Positions 7,837 to 15,235 of a DNA stretch of 64,000 bases are shown here, piece by piece. The stretch's first letter is position 1, and every line of letters starts with the position of its first letter. Location of the stretch: assembly GCA_947174995.1 (NCBI GenBank), contig CAMWLC010000005.1:1-64000 (forward strand), written 5' to 3'. The DNA comes from an uncultured Porphyromonadaceae bacterium (GTDB taxonomy: Bacteria > Bacteroidota > Bacteroidia > Bacteroidales > Muribaculaceae). Both the position numbers and the translations under genes were made by a program. The notes under the pieces were generated by a model. That model saw nothing but the letters and a program-made list of their open reading frames with translations. It did not search any database and was not told the origin of the DNA.

Positions 7837-8262
7837 TTAAAAGTTATTGGCTATGTAGTCTTCTATGAAGGCTTCGCGGCTCGTCCCTACGCTGCCATGT
7901 TCGTTGAGCTCCCGGCGGTAGGCCTCTAAAGCCTGGCGTTCCTGCTCTGTCATGTCGTAGCGGCAGGGGTCCCAGCCTTCGCGGTGGGCGATCTTGCTGG
8001 CTTCCTCCAGCTCCTCCATCCGTTTGGTTTCGGGGGTGTGCTCGAAGAAGCGGCCGGAGCTGTAAAATACATCGGCGGTCGTGAAGGTCATTTCCTCCAG
8101 GTCGCGGGCCCTTACGCCGTTGTTGGCGCAGAAGGTTCTGGCGGCCTCAGTGTTTCTCCACTGTACGAGGAAGAAGGCGCCGTTTTGAAATAAGAAGGGT
8201 TCGTTAATCGCTACACAGAAGGCGGCGAAATGTGCCGGGGCTTTAACTTTTACTACTTGCAT
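7837..8262 (-). CDS. Unknown 141-aa phage protein
   Basis: Soluble acidic protein with an N-terminal strand (MQVVKVKAPAHFAAFC), a central region FFLVQWRNTEAARTFCANNG and a helical C-terminal half rich in Glu and Arg. It lies in the leftward early operon with a 14-bp gap to its neighbour. Small acidic early proteins of this kind can be host-takeover or anti-defence factors, but nothing in the sequence proves that here. Confidence 0.6.
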   Translation of the reverse strand: MQVVKVKAPAHFAAFCVAINEPFLFQNGAFFLVQWRNTEAARTFCANNGVRARDLEEMTFTTADVFYSSGRFFEHTPETKRMEELEEASKIAHREGWDPCRYDMTEQERQALEAYRRELNEHGSVGTSREAFIEDYIANNF

Positions 8263-8275
8263 GGTCGTGGGGGTA

Positions 8276-8596
8276 TTAAATCATTTTGGCATCCTCGCCT
8301 TCAAACCATTTATTAAAATCTTTCTCCGGACAATAGCCGGCGAGGGAGGCTAATAAATTCCAGGCGCGCTCGTTTACGTCTTCTTCTTCGTCGCTTACGT
8401 ATGTGTCGAGGTGGGAGTCGTTTTTATACTCTACTTCTACCGTAGCGTTGAGCGTCTTCCGGAAGTGCTCTAACCCTTCCGGGGTAAACTTAACCGGCGG
8501 GCAGACTGCTATTGCATCTATGCCGTCTACAGTTACGTCGCGGTCGTCGCCGAGAATATTAATAGCGTGGAGTAGGTCCTTTAGTGTCGTTCTCAT
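8276..8596 (-). CDS. Unknown 106-aa acidic phage protein
   Basis: Strongly acidic (YVSDEEEDVNERAW in the middle, WFEGEDAKMI at the end), with a beta-rich first half (DRDVTVDGIDAIAVCPPVKF). The low pI is reminiscent of DNA-mimic or other inhibitory phage early proteins, but no family was recognised. Operon position: third from the early promoter. Confidence 0.6.
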   Translation of the reverse strand: MRTTLKDLLHAINILGDDRDVTVDGIDAIAVCPPVKFTPEGLEHFRKTLNATVEVEYKNDSHLDTYVSDEEEDVNERAWNLLASLAGYCPEKDFNKWFEGEDAKMI

Positions 8597-8610
8597 GGTC
8601 GTTGGGGGTT

Positions 8611-8841
8611 TTAGTGAGCGTAGAAGGTTATTTGAAGGCCGCGGCGCAGCTTGCAGGTGAATTTATCAAGCATCCGGGCGAAGGCCTTTGCTATGAACTT
8701 GCCGGCCAGCTCCAGGCCGATCAGCTTTAGAAGTCCGCTAACGCCTACCAGCTTGTTAATGCGGTTTCCGTTCTCGTCGCGGCCGTAAACTTTAATTAGG
8801 AAGTTCCGGTTAATCTCTGTTACTGTGTAGTTTTTAATCAT
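8611..8841 (-). CDS. Unknown 76-aa basic protein
   Basis: Small basic protein with an N-terminal strand pair (MIKNYTVTEINRNFLIKVYG) and an amphipathic helical C-terminal half (LELAGKFIAKAFARMLDKF). It lies in the leftward early operon with short spacers on both sides. No family was recognised. Confidence 0.55.
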   Translation of the reverse strand: MIKNYTVTEINRNFLIKVYGRDENGNRINKLVGVSGLLKLIGLELAGKFIAKAFARMLDKFTCKLRRGLQITFYAH

Positions 8842-8855
8842 CGCTACTGTCTGTT

Positions 8856-9164
8856 TTAGCCGATTGTAAATTCGTAGTACCCTTTGCGCGCTGCTCCGTT
8901 GTTGAAGGGAGCGTATGTCTTATTGCCGTAGGTCTCCAGGGCAAACCCTTCGTCGATCATCTCCTGGAGCATCTCCTCGCTCTCGCACGTCTGAGCGTAT
9001 ATCTCCTTTGCCTGGTACTCTCTGGCTGTCTGTTCGATCCAGGCCTGAGCCTCCTCACGGCTTTTGAAAACCTGCTCCGCTACATGCTTCACGCGGTTGC
9101 TGTTGCTGGTTCTGTACTCGTTGCGGGTTACCGTTACTCGGAATGTCTTGTTGTTGGTATTCAT
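8856..9164 (-). CDS. Unknown 102-aa protein, first gene of the leftward operon
   Basis: Begins MNTNNKTFRVTVTRNEYR and has a helical middle (REEAQAWIEQTAREYQAKEI). The first gene after the early promoter is often an immediate-early product. About 80 bp separate it from the proposed -7 box. No family was recognised. Confidence 0.6.
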   Translation of the reverse strand: MNTNNKTFRVTVTRNEYRTSNSNRVKHVAEQVFKSREEAQAWIEQTAREYQAKEIYAQTCESEEMLQEMIDEGFALETYGNKTYAPFNNGAARKGYYEFTIG

Positions 9165-9217
9165 CTGGTCGGTCTGTTTAAGTGTTTTTTGCTATTGCGT
9201 GTTTCTGGAATTTTGGC

Positions 9218-9225
9218 TAATTTTG
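9218..9225 (+). promoter_or_regulatory. Rightward -7 box of the lysogeny promoter
   Basis: TAATTTTG matches the Bacteroidetes -7 consensus TAnnTTTG. The transcript would start near 9230 and reach the repressor start at 9346 after a leader of about 115 nt. It forms an exact inverted pair with the leftward box at 9248-9255. Confidence 0.55.
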
Positions 9226-9247
9226 TGCTTAGTTCTGAAACACAATG

Positions 9248-9255
9248 CAAAATTA
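9248..9255 (-). promoter_or_regulatory. Leftward -7 box of the early promoter
   Basis: On the minus strand the sequence reads TAATTTTG, matching TAnnTTTG, and is followed by a start for the 102-aa gene at 9164. Transcription from here proceeds left through the rightward box at 9218-9225, so the two promoters face each other. Confidence 0.55.
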
Positions 9256-9345
9256 ATGCTTAATGACCACTTATCCAAATTTATTTAGCAGAAAATTGAG
9301 CAAACACATAGCATTTTAAGAATTATTAACAATTAAGCCCCTGTT

Positions 9346-9822
9346 ATGAACATCCAGGAACGCCTACGGGCCTTTATATCTTACTTAAATATCAGCGAGC
9401 GAGAGTTTTGCAGAACTATCGGCGTGAGTCCTACTTACGTCCAAACAATAGGAAGTAAGGTTAAGAGGTCTACTTTAAACGCTATGCAGGCTGCATACCC
9501 TTTGCTAAATGTTTCTTGGGTGCTTAATGGATCCGGAAGTATGCTTTTAGATGAACCTGCGGCGCCTGTCGTGCTTCCGGAAGAAAAAAAAGCGGCTCCG
9601 GTGGCCGCTCCTGCTAATAATGATATGGCGCTGCGTCTCCTGGCTCTCGTCGAAAGTCAACAGAGGACGCTGGCGGATAATGCTGCCACTATAAAGCGCC
9701 TATCGGAAGAATTAGCGGCCCAGCGGTTGAAGTTCGAGGCCTTAACCGAAGGGGGGCTAAAGGACGTAGCCGATGTTTCGTCCTTCCGTCGTGCCCCCTC
9801 GCCTGCAGGCTCACTCGTATAG
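9346..9822 (+). CDS. CI-like phage repressor (HTH_XRE N-terminus)
   Basis: The 158-residue protein has an N-terminal helix-turn-helix (LNISEREFCRTIGVSPTYVQ) followed by LLNVSWVLNGSGSMLLDE, the classic end of the XRE/CI DNA-binding domain in Bacteroidales phages. A Pro/Ala linker and a helical C-terminal region (RTLADNAATIKRLSEEL, probable coiled coil) follow. There is no S24 peptidase domain, so induction is unlikely to use RecA-stimulated self-cleavage. It is divergent from the early operon and near the lysogeny arm, consistent with the master repressor. Confidence 0.75.
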   Translation: MNIQERLRAFISYLNISEREFCRTIGVSPTYVQTIGSKVKRSTLNAMQAAYPLLNVSWVLNGSGSMLLDEPAAPVVLPEEKKAAPVAAPANNDMALRLLALVESQQRTLADNAATIKRLSEELAAQRLKFEALTEGGLKDVADVSSFRRAPSPAGSLV

Positions 9823-9858
9823 GTGGTTTATTGTTTCGAAATTTCTAAAAATTAAATT

Positions 9859-10431
9859 ATGCTGAGTTATAGTGAACGTGGAAAATTAAATAGCGTGGGG
9901 ATTGTCCTCCAGCCACTGGAGGACAATACACGCATCGAGATAGAAGGCTTTATTAAGAAATATTCAAAGGGCGCAATTTTAAGCCAGGAATTGATTTTTC
10001 AACTTCATCGAATAAGATTGGATCAAACGATGTCCGATAATTACTATCCTGTTTATATTGCTAATTATATTCTTGAAGATTACGAGCAGCGCCTGGCTGA
10101 ATATTATGCACGTGAAGAAGCATTAACCCGGACGGCTACACTAAATAACATCGGAATTGAAGCCGAAAAAGAAGGCCGTATAGCTGACGCCATCAACGCC
10201 TACGAGCAAAATATAGCCGGTCCGCAAATTTGGCCGGCCTGTCATTCCTTCGATCGTTTAGCGGTCTTATATCGAAAGGCTAAGGATCTGGAAAACGAAA
10301 AACGGGTATTATTAAAAGCCATCGAGGTATTTGATCCGAAGGGCGAAAAGCCCGATTTGTCCTATCGGGTCCGGCTTCAAAAGCTATTGCAAAAATACGA
10401 TAAGGTTAAAGCCTCAAATACAGATAAATGA
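9859..10431 (+). CDS. TPR-like 190-aa protein of the lysogeny arm
   Basis: The second half reads as TPR-like helical pairs (TLNNIGIEAEKEGRIADAIN, then SFDRLAVLYRKAKDLENEKR). The N-terminal third is unassigned. It is soluble and lacks a signal peptide. It lies between the repressor and the two-gene cassette, the place where temperate phages carry accessory or exclusion genes. The stop codon lies inside the first copy of a direct repeat that recurs at 11251. Function unknown. Confidence 0.6.
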   Translation: MLSYSERGKLNSVGIVLQPLEDNTRIEIEGFIKKYSKGAILSQELIFQLHRIRLDQTMSDNYYPVYIANYILEDYEQRLAEYYAREEALTRTATLNNIGIEAEKEGRIADAINAYEQNIAGPQIWPACHSFDRLAVLYRKAKDLENEKRVLLKAIEVFDPKGEKPDLSYRVRLQKLLQKYDKVKASNTDK

Positions 10432-10444
10432 TCGCGCGCACGCG
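10421..10444 (+). repeat. Imperfect direct repeat, left copy
   Basis: The sequence starting CAGATAAATGATCGCGCGCA recurs at 11251 with few changes. The two copies bracket the pair of genes at 10498-11221. The left copy contains the stop codon of the TPR-like gene. Confidence 0.6.
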
Positions 10445-10497
10445 GGAACGACGTTATATTAATACCTCTCCACTTCAAACCAATTAATATTACTATT

Positions 10498-10881
10498 ATG
10501 ACATTCCAAAATCTTGACGTTATAAAAAGCCGTACCCTGCTGCTTACAGTGGGGGTGCCTTCGCCCGAGATCCTTCTTGCCGATCCTAATGGCGATGATA
10601 TTTATTTTGTCTTCGAGCTGCTGTATGCACGCCCCGACGGCGGGAGCGTAACGAGACTGATGCCCCGTGATCCCCGTCACGCAAAAATAGAAATCGAAAT
10701 ACCCGAAAATACCCTTTTGGTCGAGCCCTCTGAGCCTCTCCGAGTAGGTTCCTACGGCAGCCGCCAGCAGCCCCTCTTCATCGGCTTTGTCGTCGAGCCC
10801 CAGACCGGGTTCTCCGATAGGTATAAGTTGACCGTAACTTTTTACGTAGGAAAGGAGGTGAATGTAAATGGCGGTAATTGA
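10498..10881 (+). CDS. Beta-rich 127-aa protein of a flanked cassette
   Basis: Short strands predominate (RTLLLTVGVPSPEILLA, IYFVFELLYARPDGG, AKIEIEIPENTLL). No signal peptide or membrane segment is seen. It overlaps the next gene by 14 bp, so the two are co-translated. The cassette lies between the repressor and integrase genes, a typical position for superinfection-exclusion or defence genes. The family was not recognised. Confidence 0.6.
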   Translation: MTFQNLDVIKSRTLLLTVGVPSPEILLADPNGDDIYFVFELLYARPDGGSVTRLMPRDPRHAKIEIEIPENTLLVEPSEPLRVGSYGSRQQPLFIGFVVEPQTGFSDRYKLTVTFYVGKEVNVNGGN

Positions 10882-11221
10882 CAGCTGTACGGTCACGATA
10901 CATAACACCGTCCCGGAAATATCGGTAAATGTAATAACCATCACGGAGGACCGTCTGGAAAACGTTGTAAACAAACATATCAATAAATTCCGGAAAAGTC
11001 AGGATTATATCGGTTCGGTGGCCCTTACTATATCCCTCCTTGTGGTGCTGGTGACTTCCGAATTTAAGAACAAAGGTTTTGATGCCGGCACCTGGAAGGG
11101 CATATTTATATCCCTATTCGCGGCATCTATCGTATATATGATCTACGTCTTCGTAAACCTCTATAAGGGCCGTAACGGTAGAGAGGAGCTGCTGGCGGAA
11201 TTGAAGAAAAAGCCGAATTAA
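10868..11221 (+). CDS. Two-TM membrane protein of the cassette
   Basis: The N-terminal half has beta and helical segments (VIDSCTVTIHNTVPEISVNV). Two membrane helices follow (YIGSVALTISLLVVLVTSEF and IFISLFAASIVYMIYVFVNL) with a short charged loop between them and a basic cytoplasmic tail ending LLAELKKKPN. This layout resembles small membrane effectors or exclusion proteins. It is encoded with a soluble partner in an overlapping frame. The assignment as a defence or exclusion pair is inference. Confidence 0.6.
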   Translation: MAVIDSCTVTIHNTVPEISVNVITITEDRLENVVNKHINKFRKSQDYIGSVALTISLLVVLVTSEFKNKGFDAGTWKGIFISLFAASIVYMIYVFVNLYKGRNGREELLAELKKKPN

Positions 11222-11250
11222 TGGCTATACGCTGTTAACCTCCATATAAA

Positions 11251-11274
11251 CAGATAAATGAACGCGCGCATACG
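11251..11274 (+). repeat. Imperfect direct repeat, right copy
   Basis: CAGATAAATGAACGCGCGCA, matching 10421-10440 at 19 of 20 positions, lies in noncoding sequence just after the 2-TM gene. With the left copy it brackets an 830-bp cassette. Confidence 0.6.
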
Positions 11275-11411
11275 AGTAAAGAAGCCCCGTATTATGGTAG
11301 TACGAAAAAAGCCCGTTAAACGCTCAAATTCCGCCTCTTTTGGCCTGGAGTAATGAAGTGTACCAGTCGGGGGTTAAATGCCCGTAGACGCAAAATTTAC
11401 TAAAAATAACT

Positions 11412-11588
11412 ATGGAAATAGACGTTAATACATTCTACAACTGCCAGCGGCTTTACTACTACATGCCGCGGCCCCTGTTTGACGCTCTGGAAGCGGCCTT
11501 TTTAGCCGGCCGGGAGCGGGCCGAAGTGTCGGCCGCTGACTTTGCGAAGATGAAGGAAGAAGCCCCCGCCGACGTATGGCCCGAATGA
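11412..11588 (+). CDS. 58-aa small protein upstream of the regulator
   Basis: Frame from ATG 11412 (MEIDVNTFYNCQRLYYYMP) to TGA 11588. Its stop overlaps the start of the next gene in the form ATGA, which argues for coupled translation. It is acidic and helical in its second half. A role as a small co-regulator is possible but not shown. The preceding 130 bases (11275-11411) show no gene. Confidence 0.5.
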   Translation: MEIDVNTFYNCQRLYYYMPRPLFDALEAAFLAGRERAEVSAADFAKMKEEAPADVWPE

Positions 11589-11881
11589 GCCCGGCGCCGT
11601 CGGAGACCTGGAAGGCTACCAGCCGGCGGTTCTTTGCGGCGGTGGCTGCCCTGGTTGACGCCGGGCGCCTGGCGTCGCTGTCTGCCTTCTGCGGGGATCA
11701 TGGCTTTTCAGCTCCCCGTTACCGGGCCTTACGCCTGGCCTATGGCGCTACGCCTAAAGAGGGCTACGTCTGCCCCTACAGCGGCGTCGAAGTTGACGCG
11801 CTGGTAGTGCTGGCATCTAATTATCCGGTTTCGGCCTCCTGGCTCCTTACGGGCCGGGGACCTATGCTAACACGCCATTAA
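11585..11881 (+). CDS. Small repressor/Cro-like regulator next to the integrase
   Basis: 98 residues from ATG 11585; an upstream ATG at 11576 is also possible. The C-terminus VDALVVLASNYPVSASWLLT, then GRGPMLTRH, closely matches the end of XRE/CI-type DNA-binding domains (P-SASWLLTG-GPM). The middle FCGDHGFSAPRYRALRLAYG is compatible with the recognition-helix region. It ends one base before the integrase start, so a role in integration or excision control is likely. Confidence 0.6.
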   Translation: MSPAPSETWKATSRRFFAAVAALVDAGRLASLSAFCGDHGFSAPRYRALRLAYGATPKEGYVCPYSGVEVDALVVLASNYPVSASWLLTGRGPMLTRH

Positions 11882-11882
11882 T

Positions 11883-13232
11883 ATGAAGATCGGGATTAAA
11901 ATAGGGCTACACTTGAAGCCTAATAATAAGGGGCAGGCTATTCCGGAGGAGGTGGCTATCCGTCTGCGGGTCTCCTGGGCCGGTCTTCGCTGCGATCTTC
12001 GCTCCGGCTATGTCATAGCCCCCGCGAAATGGGACGCCGTTAACTCCTGCGTTAAGCTGGGATCTAAAAACAGCTACCGGCAGACGGCCGGCGAAATTAA
12101 CCGGGCTCTTATCCGGCAGGCCTCGATTATCGAGGAAATATTAACCCGGTATGAGCTGGAACACTCCGGGAAGGCTCCGACGGTCGCCGAATTTAAAGCC
12201 CTTTTCGACTTGGCCGAAGGAAGGGCGAAGGAGACGCCGGCGGAAGAAGCGCCGAAGGCTCCCGGCTTCTTTGAAGTCTTTGATAAGTTCACGGCCGAAT
12301 TATCTATAACTAATAACTGGACTAAAGTAACGGCCCAGAAGTATCAATCGATCAAAAATCACTTAATGACCTGGCGCGCTGATGTCTCCCTGGCGGATTT
12401 CTCTAAAACTGATTTTGCCTCCTTCGTGGAGTACCTCCAGAATACTGCGAAGCTGCTAAATACTACCATCGCCCATCGGGTCGCTATGTTTCGCGGGTTC
12501 TTACGGTGGGCGGCGGTTAACGGTTACTACTCCGGACAGGCGGCGGAGAATTTTAAACCCAGGTTTAAGGGGCTCGACTGTAAAGAAGTTATTTTTTTAA
12601 CCTGGGAGGAGCTCCAGCACTTCCTTAACTATAATTTTAAATCGTCGTCTCTTAGTATGGTGCGCGATGTCTTCTGCTTCTCGTGCTTTACCTCCCTGCG
12701 CTATTCGGACGTCTATAAGCTCCGGCGGTCGGATCTGCACCTGGACGCGAAGCCCCCTTATATGACGGTCGTAACTAAAAAAACTACTGACCGCTTGCAT
12801 ATCGAATTGAATAAATACGCGCTCGCCATTCTTGAAAAATACGCTAAAGTCGGCTTCCCGGACGATAAGGCCCTCCCGGTCATTAGTAATCAAAAAATGA
12901 ACAGCTATCTACACGATGCGGCCAAAGAGTGCGGCCTTGATGAGCCGGTGCGTCTGGTGGCCTATAACGGCAATATGCGCCAGGAGCGGGTAGTCCCGAA
13001 GTACCAGGCCATAACTACTCACGCCGGGCGTCGTACCTTCGTCGTTAATGCCCTCCGGCTGGGGATCCCTCCGTCGGTCGTTATGGAATGGACGGGCCAC
13101 AGTGACTATAAAGCGATGAAGCCTTATATAAAGATCGTGGACGAGTCGAAGGCTGTTAACATGCGGCGCTTTAACAACGTCTTCGGGGACGTACCCGAAA
13201 AAATACCCGAAAATGACGATAATAAGCAATAA
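11883..13232 (+). CDS. int: Tyrosine recombinase/integrase of the phage-like element
   Basis: The 449-residue protein has an N-terminal arm-binding region, a SAM-like core-binding domain (about 130-230) and a catalytic domain. Catalytic landmarks in order are TSLRYSDVYKLRRSDL (Arg I), a Lys within VVTKKTTDRL, HAGRRTF (His and Arg II), GHSDYKAMKPY (last His, then the nucleophile Tyr). This is the usual length and layout of Bacteroidetes phage/ICE integrases. It lies at the right end of the element. It catalyses site-specific integration and excision; its attachment site is expected in the noncoding sequence just downstream. Confidence 0.9.
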   Translation: MKIGIKIGLHLKPNNKGQAIPEEVAIRLRVSWAGLRCDLRSGYVIAPAKWDAVNSCVKLGSKNSYRQTAGEINRALIRQASIIEEILTRYELEHSGKAPTVAEFKALFDLAEGRAKETPAEEAPKAPGFFEVFDKFTAELSITNNWTKVTAQKYQSIKNHLMTWRADVSLADFSKTDFASFVEYLQNTAKLLNTTIAHRVAMFRGFLRWAAVNGYYSGQAAENFKPRFKGLDCKEVIFLTWEELQHFLNYNFKSSSLSMVRDVFCFSCFTSLRYSDVYKLRRSDLHLDAKPPYMTVVTKKTTDRLHIELNKYALAILEKYAKVGFPDDKALPVISNQKMNSYLHDAAKECGLDEPVRLVAYNGNMRQERVVPKYQAITTHAGRRTFVVNALRLGIPPSVVMEWTGHSDYKAMKPYIKIVDESKAVNMRRFNNVFGDVPEKIPENDDNKQ

Positions 13233-13376
13233 TCACCGTTGCACGTCATTAAACAATTAACAGTAAAATTGAGTAACAATGGAAAGATATAGAACATCCC
13301 GAAATAATCTAAAATCTTGTTCCGGGTTCCTGTCTTTCCACAACCTTGTCAGACCTAAGTCAGACAAATCATGTCA

Positions 13377-13410
13377 AACCTCAGACTTTCAATAAGTTCT
13401 GAGGTTTTTT
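13377..13410 (+). terminator. Rho-independent terminator after the integrase region
   Basis: The stem AACCTCAGA / TCTGAGGTT is followed by a run of T on the plus strand. It is placed to end the rightward lysogeny/integrase transcript. Confidence 0.75.
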
Positions 13411-13488
13411 ATGTCCTTTCCTACCAGTTGCCGGACACAAATCAGCTAACCTCAGCCCCATCTCAGACCATATTTCGCTACCCACACG

Positions 13489-13510
13489 CTACCCTTTTTC
13501 AAAAGGGTAG
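13489..13510. repeat. Perfect 10-bp inverted repeat
   Basis: CTACCCTTTT / AAAAGGGTAG with a 2-base loop lies just upstream of the -7 box at 13530. It could be a regulator operator or an integrase-arm site. Confidence 0.5.
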
Positions 13511-13529
13511 ATTACTTAGATTTTATTAT

Positions 13530-13650
13530 TAATTTTGTGCTGTCTTGATGCCGATGGACGTTAAGCTAATCAGACAGGTTCTACCCCGGGACTTAGTTCC
13601 CGGCATTACAGGCCACTCCGGGCCCTGCAAAAGCAGGGCCTGTGTATTTT
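13530..13650 (+). ncRNA. Candidate small RNA with its own promoter and terminator
   Basis: A TAATTTTG -7 box (13530-13537) is followed by about 110 nt with no credible ORF. That stretch contains a hairpin around CCGGGACTTAGTTCCCGG (about 13586-13603) and ends in the strong stem GGCCCTGC / GCAGGGCC (13621-13640) and a short T-run. No known RNA family was recognised. It lies between the phage-like element and the chromosomal core and could belong to either. Confidence 0.45.
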
Positions 13651-13742
13651 AAAACTGTTGGAATTTTTAAATAGGCGTTGTTTTTTAGTTATCACAGGAA
13701 TACACATAATTGAAAATGTTTGGCAAATTCAAAATTGTTTTG

Positions 13743-13750
13743 TAATTTTG
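13743..13750 (+). promoter_or_regulatory. -7 box upstream of the RHH/ADP-ribosylglycohydrolase gene
   Basis: TAATTTTG fits the TAnnTTTG consensus and lies about 87 bases before the ATG at 13837. It would give a leader of about 80 nt. Confidence 0.5.
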
Positions 13751-13836
13751 CTGTGTAATCGATACAGCTTACCGGAGAAGCCGACGCCGAATTGAAAAAG
13801 AGAGGTATACACGACAATTCTGAGGTGCAAAACATT

Positions 13837-15138
13837 ATGGAAAAGCCAAAAGATGGGAAGGAGAAAAGACAGTGGGGAGGACGCCGGGCCGGCGCCGGAC
13901 GCAAGGCGACATCGGGCAACGTGGCGACCATCGGGCTACGCATCCCCGCGGATGTGGAGGAAATTCTTTCTCGCCAGGAAAACCGCACGGCCTTCATCAT
14001 CGAGGCCATCAGGGAGCATTACAAGCGAAAGCGTACGCACAACATTATGAACAAAGAGCAATTACAAGACAGATGCCGGGGTTCACTCGTCGGGGGTGCG
14101 GTAGGCGATGCACTCGGATATGAGGTCGAGTTCATGACCCTCCCGGCCATCTTGAAACGATTTGGCAAGCATGGCATCAGCGATTATGTCCTTGACAAGA
14201 TCGGCATAGCCGAATTTTCCGATGACACCCAGATGTCTCTCTTCACCGCAGAGGGATTGCTGACAGCCATCGCCGCCGGGAAAATATATGGGAAGGATAT
14301 TCTGCCTTACATTACGGAGGCATATAAGAATTGGTATCTTACCCAATGCTATCCCCCCTATATAAAGTCGCGGAGCTGGCTGTCTGACATCAAAACACTT
14401 TGGGTCCGTCGTGCACCTGGCACTACGTGCATGTCGGCGTTGCGGTCCTTATCGGGCCCCGGCAACCCTACGGTAGTGAATAACTCCAAGGGATGCGGCG
14501 GTGTAATGCGTGTAGCGCCAATAGGCATCTTTTCTGCGGCACATCCTGAGACGCTCGATCTCGAACATTGCGGCCTCCTTGCCGGACAAGCTGCAGAAAT
14601 TACTCATAAGCATCCACTCAGCACCTTCTCCTCGATGGCTCACGCCATGATAGTGGCAGAGTGCCCGGCACACGACAAAATAGACCGTGAGATGTTTCGC
14701 TTCATCGTAATTGACCGGGTATTCAAACTGCTGGAACTCCATTTCAAGGATGACCGGCATCTTTCTCTACTCACCAACCTGATAAATCGAGCCCTCACCC
14801 TTGCCGAATCGGAAAAGTCAGACACGGAGGCAATCTCCGTGCTAGGAGAAGGCTGGGTAGCGGAAGAAACGCTCGCCATCGCCCTCTTTTCCGTGATGCG
14901 CTATATCGATGATTTTGAAAAGTGTGTATGCTGTGCTGTAAATCATGACGGCGACAGCGATTCCACCGGAGCGGTAGCCGGAAACATCTCAGGCGCAATC
15001 CTCGGGTATTCGGCTATCCCGGAAAAATACCTTGCGAATTTGGAGCTGCATGACGTTATTCTTTCCGTGGCCGATGACGTCGCGGGAATATCTGCAAAGG
15101 AACAGATGACCGAACGCTATGTGAAACATCCCGAGTGA
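13837..15138 (+). CDS. Fusion of a ribbon-helix-helix-like domain and an ADP-ribosylglycohydrolase
   Basis: Residues 1-70 form a basic head (RRAGAGRK) plus a ribbon-helix-helix-like segment (IGLRIPADVEEILSRQENRT). From an internal Met (base 14047) the ADP-ribosylglycohydrolase (ARH/DraG) domain begins: GSLVGGAVGDALGYE, the metal-site pair FSDDTQMSLF, SKGCGGVMRVAPIGIF, and the second metal site DGDSDSTGAVAGNISGAILG. Such enzymes remove ADP-ribose from proteins or nucleic acids. One continuous frame joins the parts, but the internal ATG could also give the enzyme alone. A DNA-binding head would direct the hydrolase to DNA or make it autoregulatory, which is inference. Confidence 0.8.
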   Translation: MEKPKDGKEKRQWGGRRAGAGRKATSGNVATIGLRIPADVEEILSRQENRTAFIIEAIREHYKRKRTHNIMNKEQLQDRCRGSLVGGAVGDALGYEVEFMTLPAILKRFGKHGISDYVLDKIGIAEFSDDTQMSLFTAEGLLTAIAAGKIYGKDILPYITEAYKNWYLTQCYPPYIKSRSWLSDIKTLWVRRAPGTTCMSALRSLSGPGNPTVVNNSKGCGGVMRVAPIGIFSAAHPETLDLEHCGLLAGQAAEITHKHPLSTFSSMAHAMIVAECPAHDKIDREMFRFIVIDRVFKLLELHFKDDRHLSLLTNLINRALTLAESEKSDTEAISVLGEGWVAEETLAIALFSVMRYIDDFEKCVCCAVNHDGDSDSTGAVAGNISGAILGYSAIPEKYLANLELHDVILSVADDVAGISAKEQMTERYVKHPE

Positions 15139-15152
15139 TAACAGACGAATAC

Positions 15153-15200
15153 AAAAAGGGACTGCATCGTAATGCGCGATTACGATGCAGTCCCCTTTAG
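15153..15200. terminator. Bidirectional terminator
   Basis: A 16-bp perfect stem (GGGACTGCATCGTAAT and its complement) is flanked by A-run and T-run sequence. It separates the convergent hydrolase and fimbrillin genes and can end both transcripts. Confidence 0.85.
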
Positions 15201-15235
15201 TTTATAAACGTTCAGCCCTAAGGCTGAGACAGGAA

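Larger units (their letters stand above)
13233..13530. other. Noncoding right border of the phage-like element
   Basis: No gene is seen from the integrase stop to about 13530. The region holds an imperfect inverted repeat (about 13281-13342, arms beginning GAAAGA and ending CTTTC), several GTCAGAC-like repeats, a terminator (13377-13410) and a perfect 10-bp inverted repeat (13489-13510). The attachment site probably lies here, but without the other end of the element its core cannot be placed. Confidence 0.4.

Noticed and set aside
13281..13342. Imperfect inverted repeat as the phage attachment core
   Set aside because: The other end of the element is outside the window, so an identical core cannot be shown. 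Reported only as a possible arm site.
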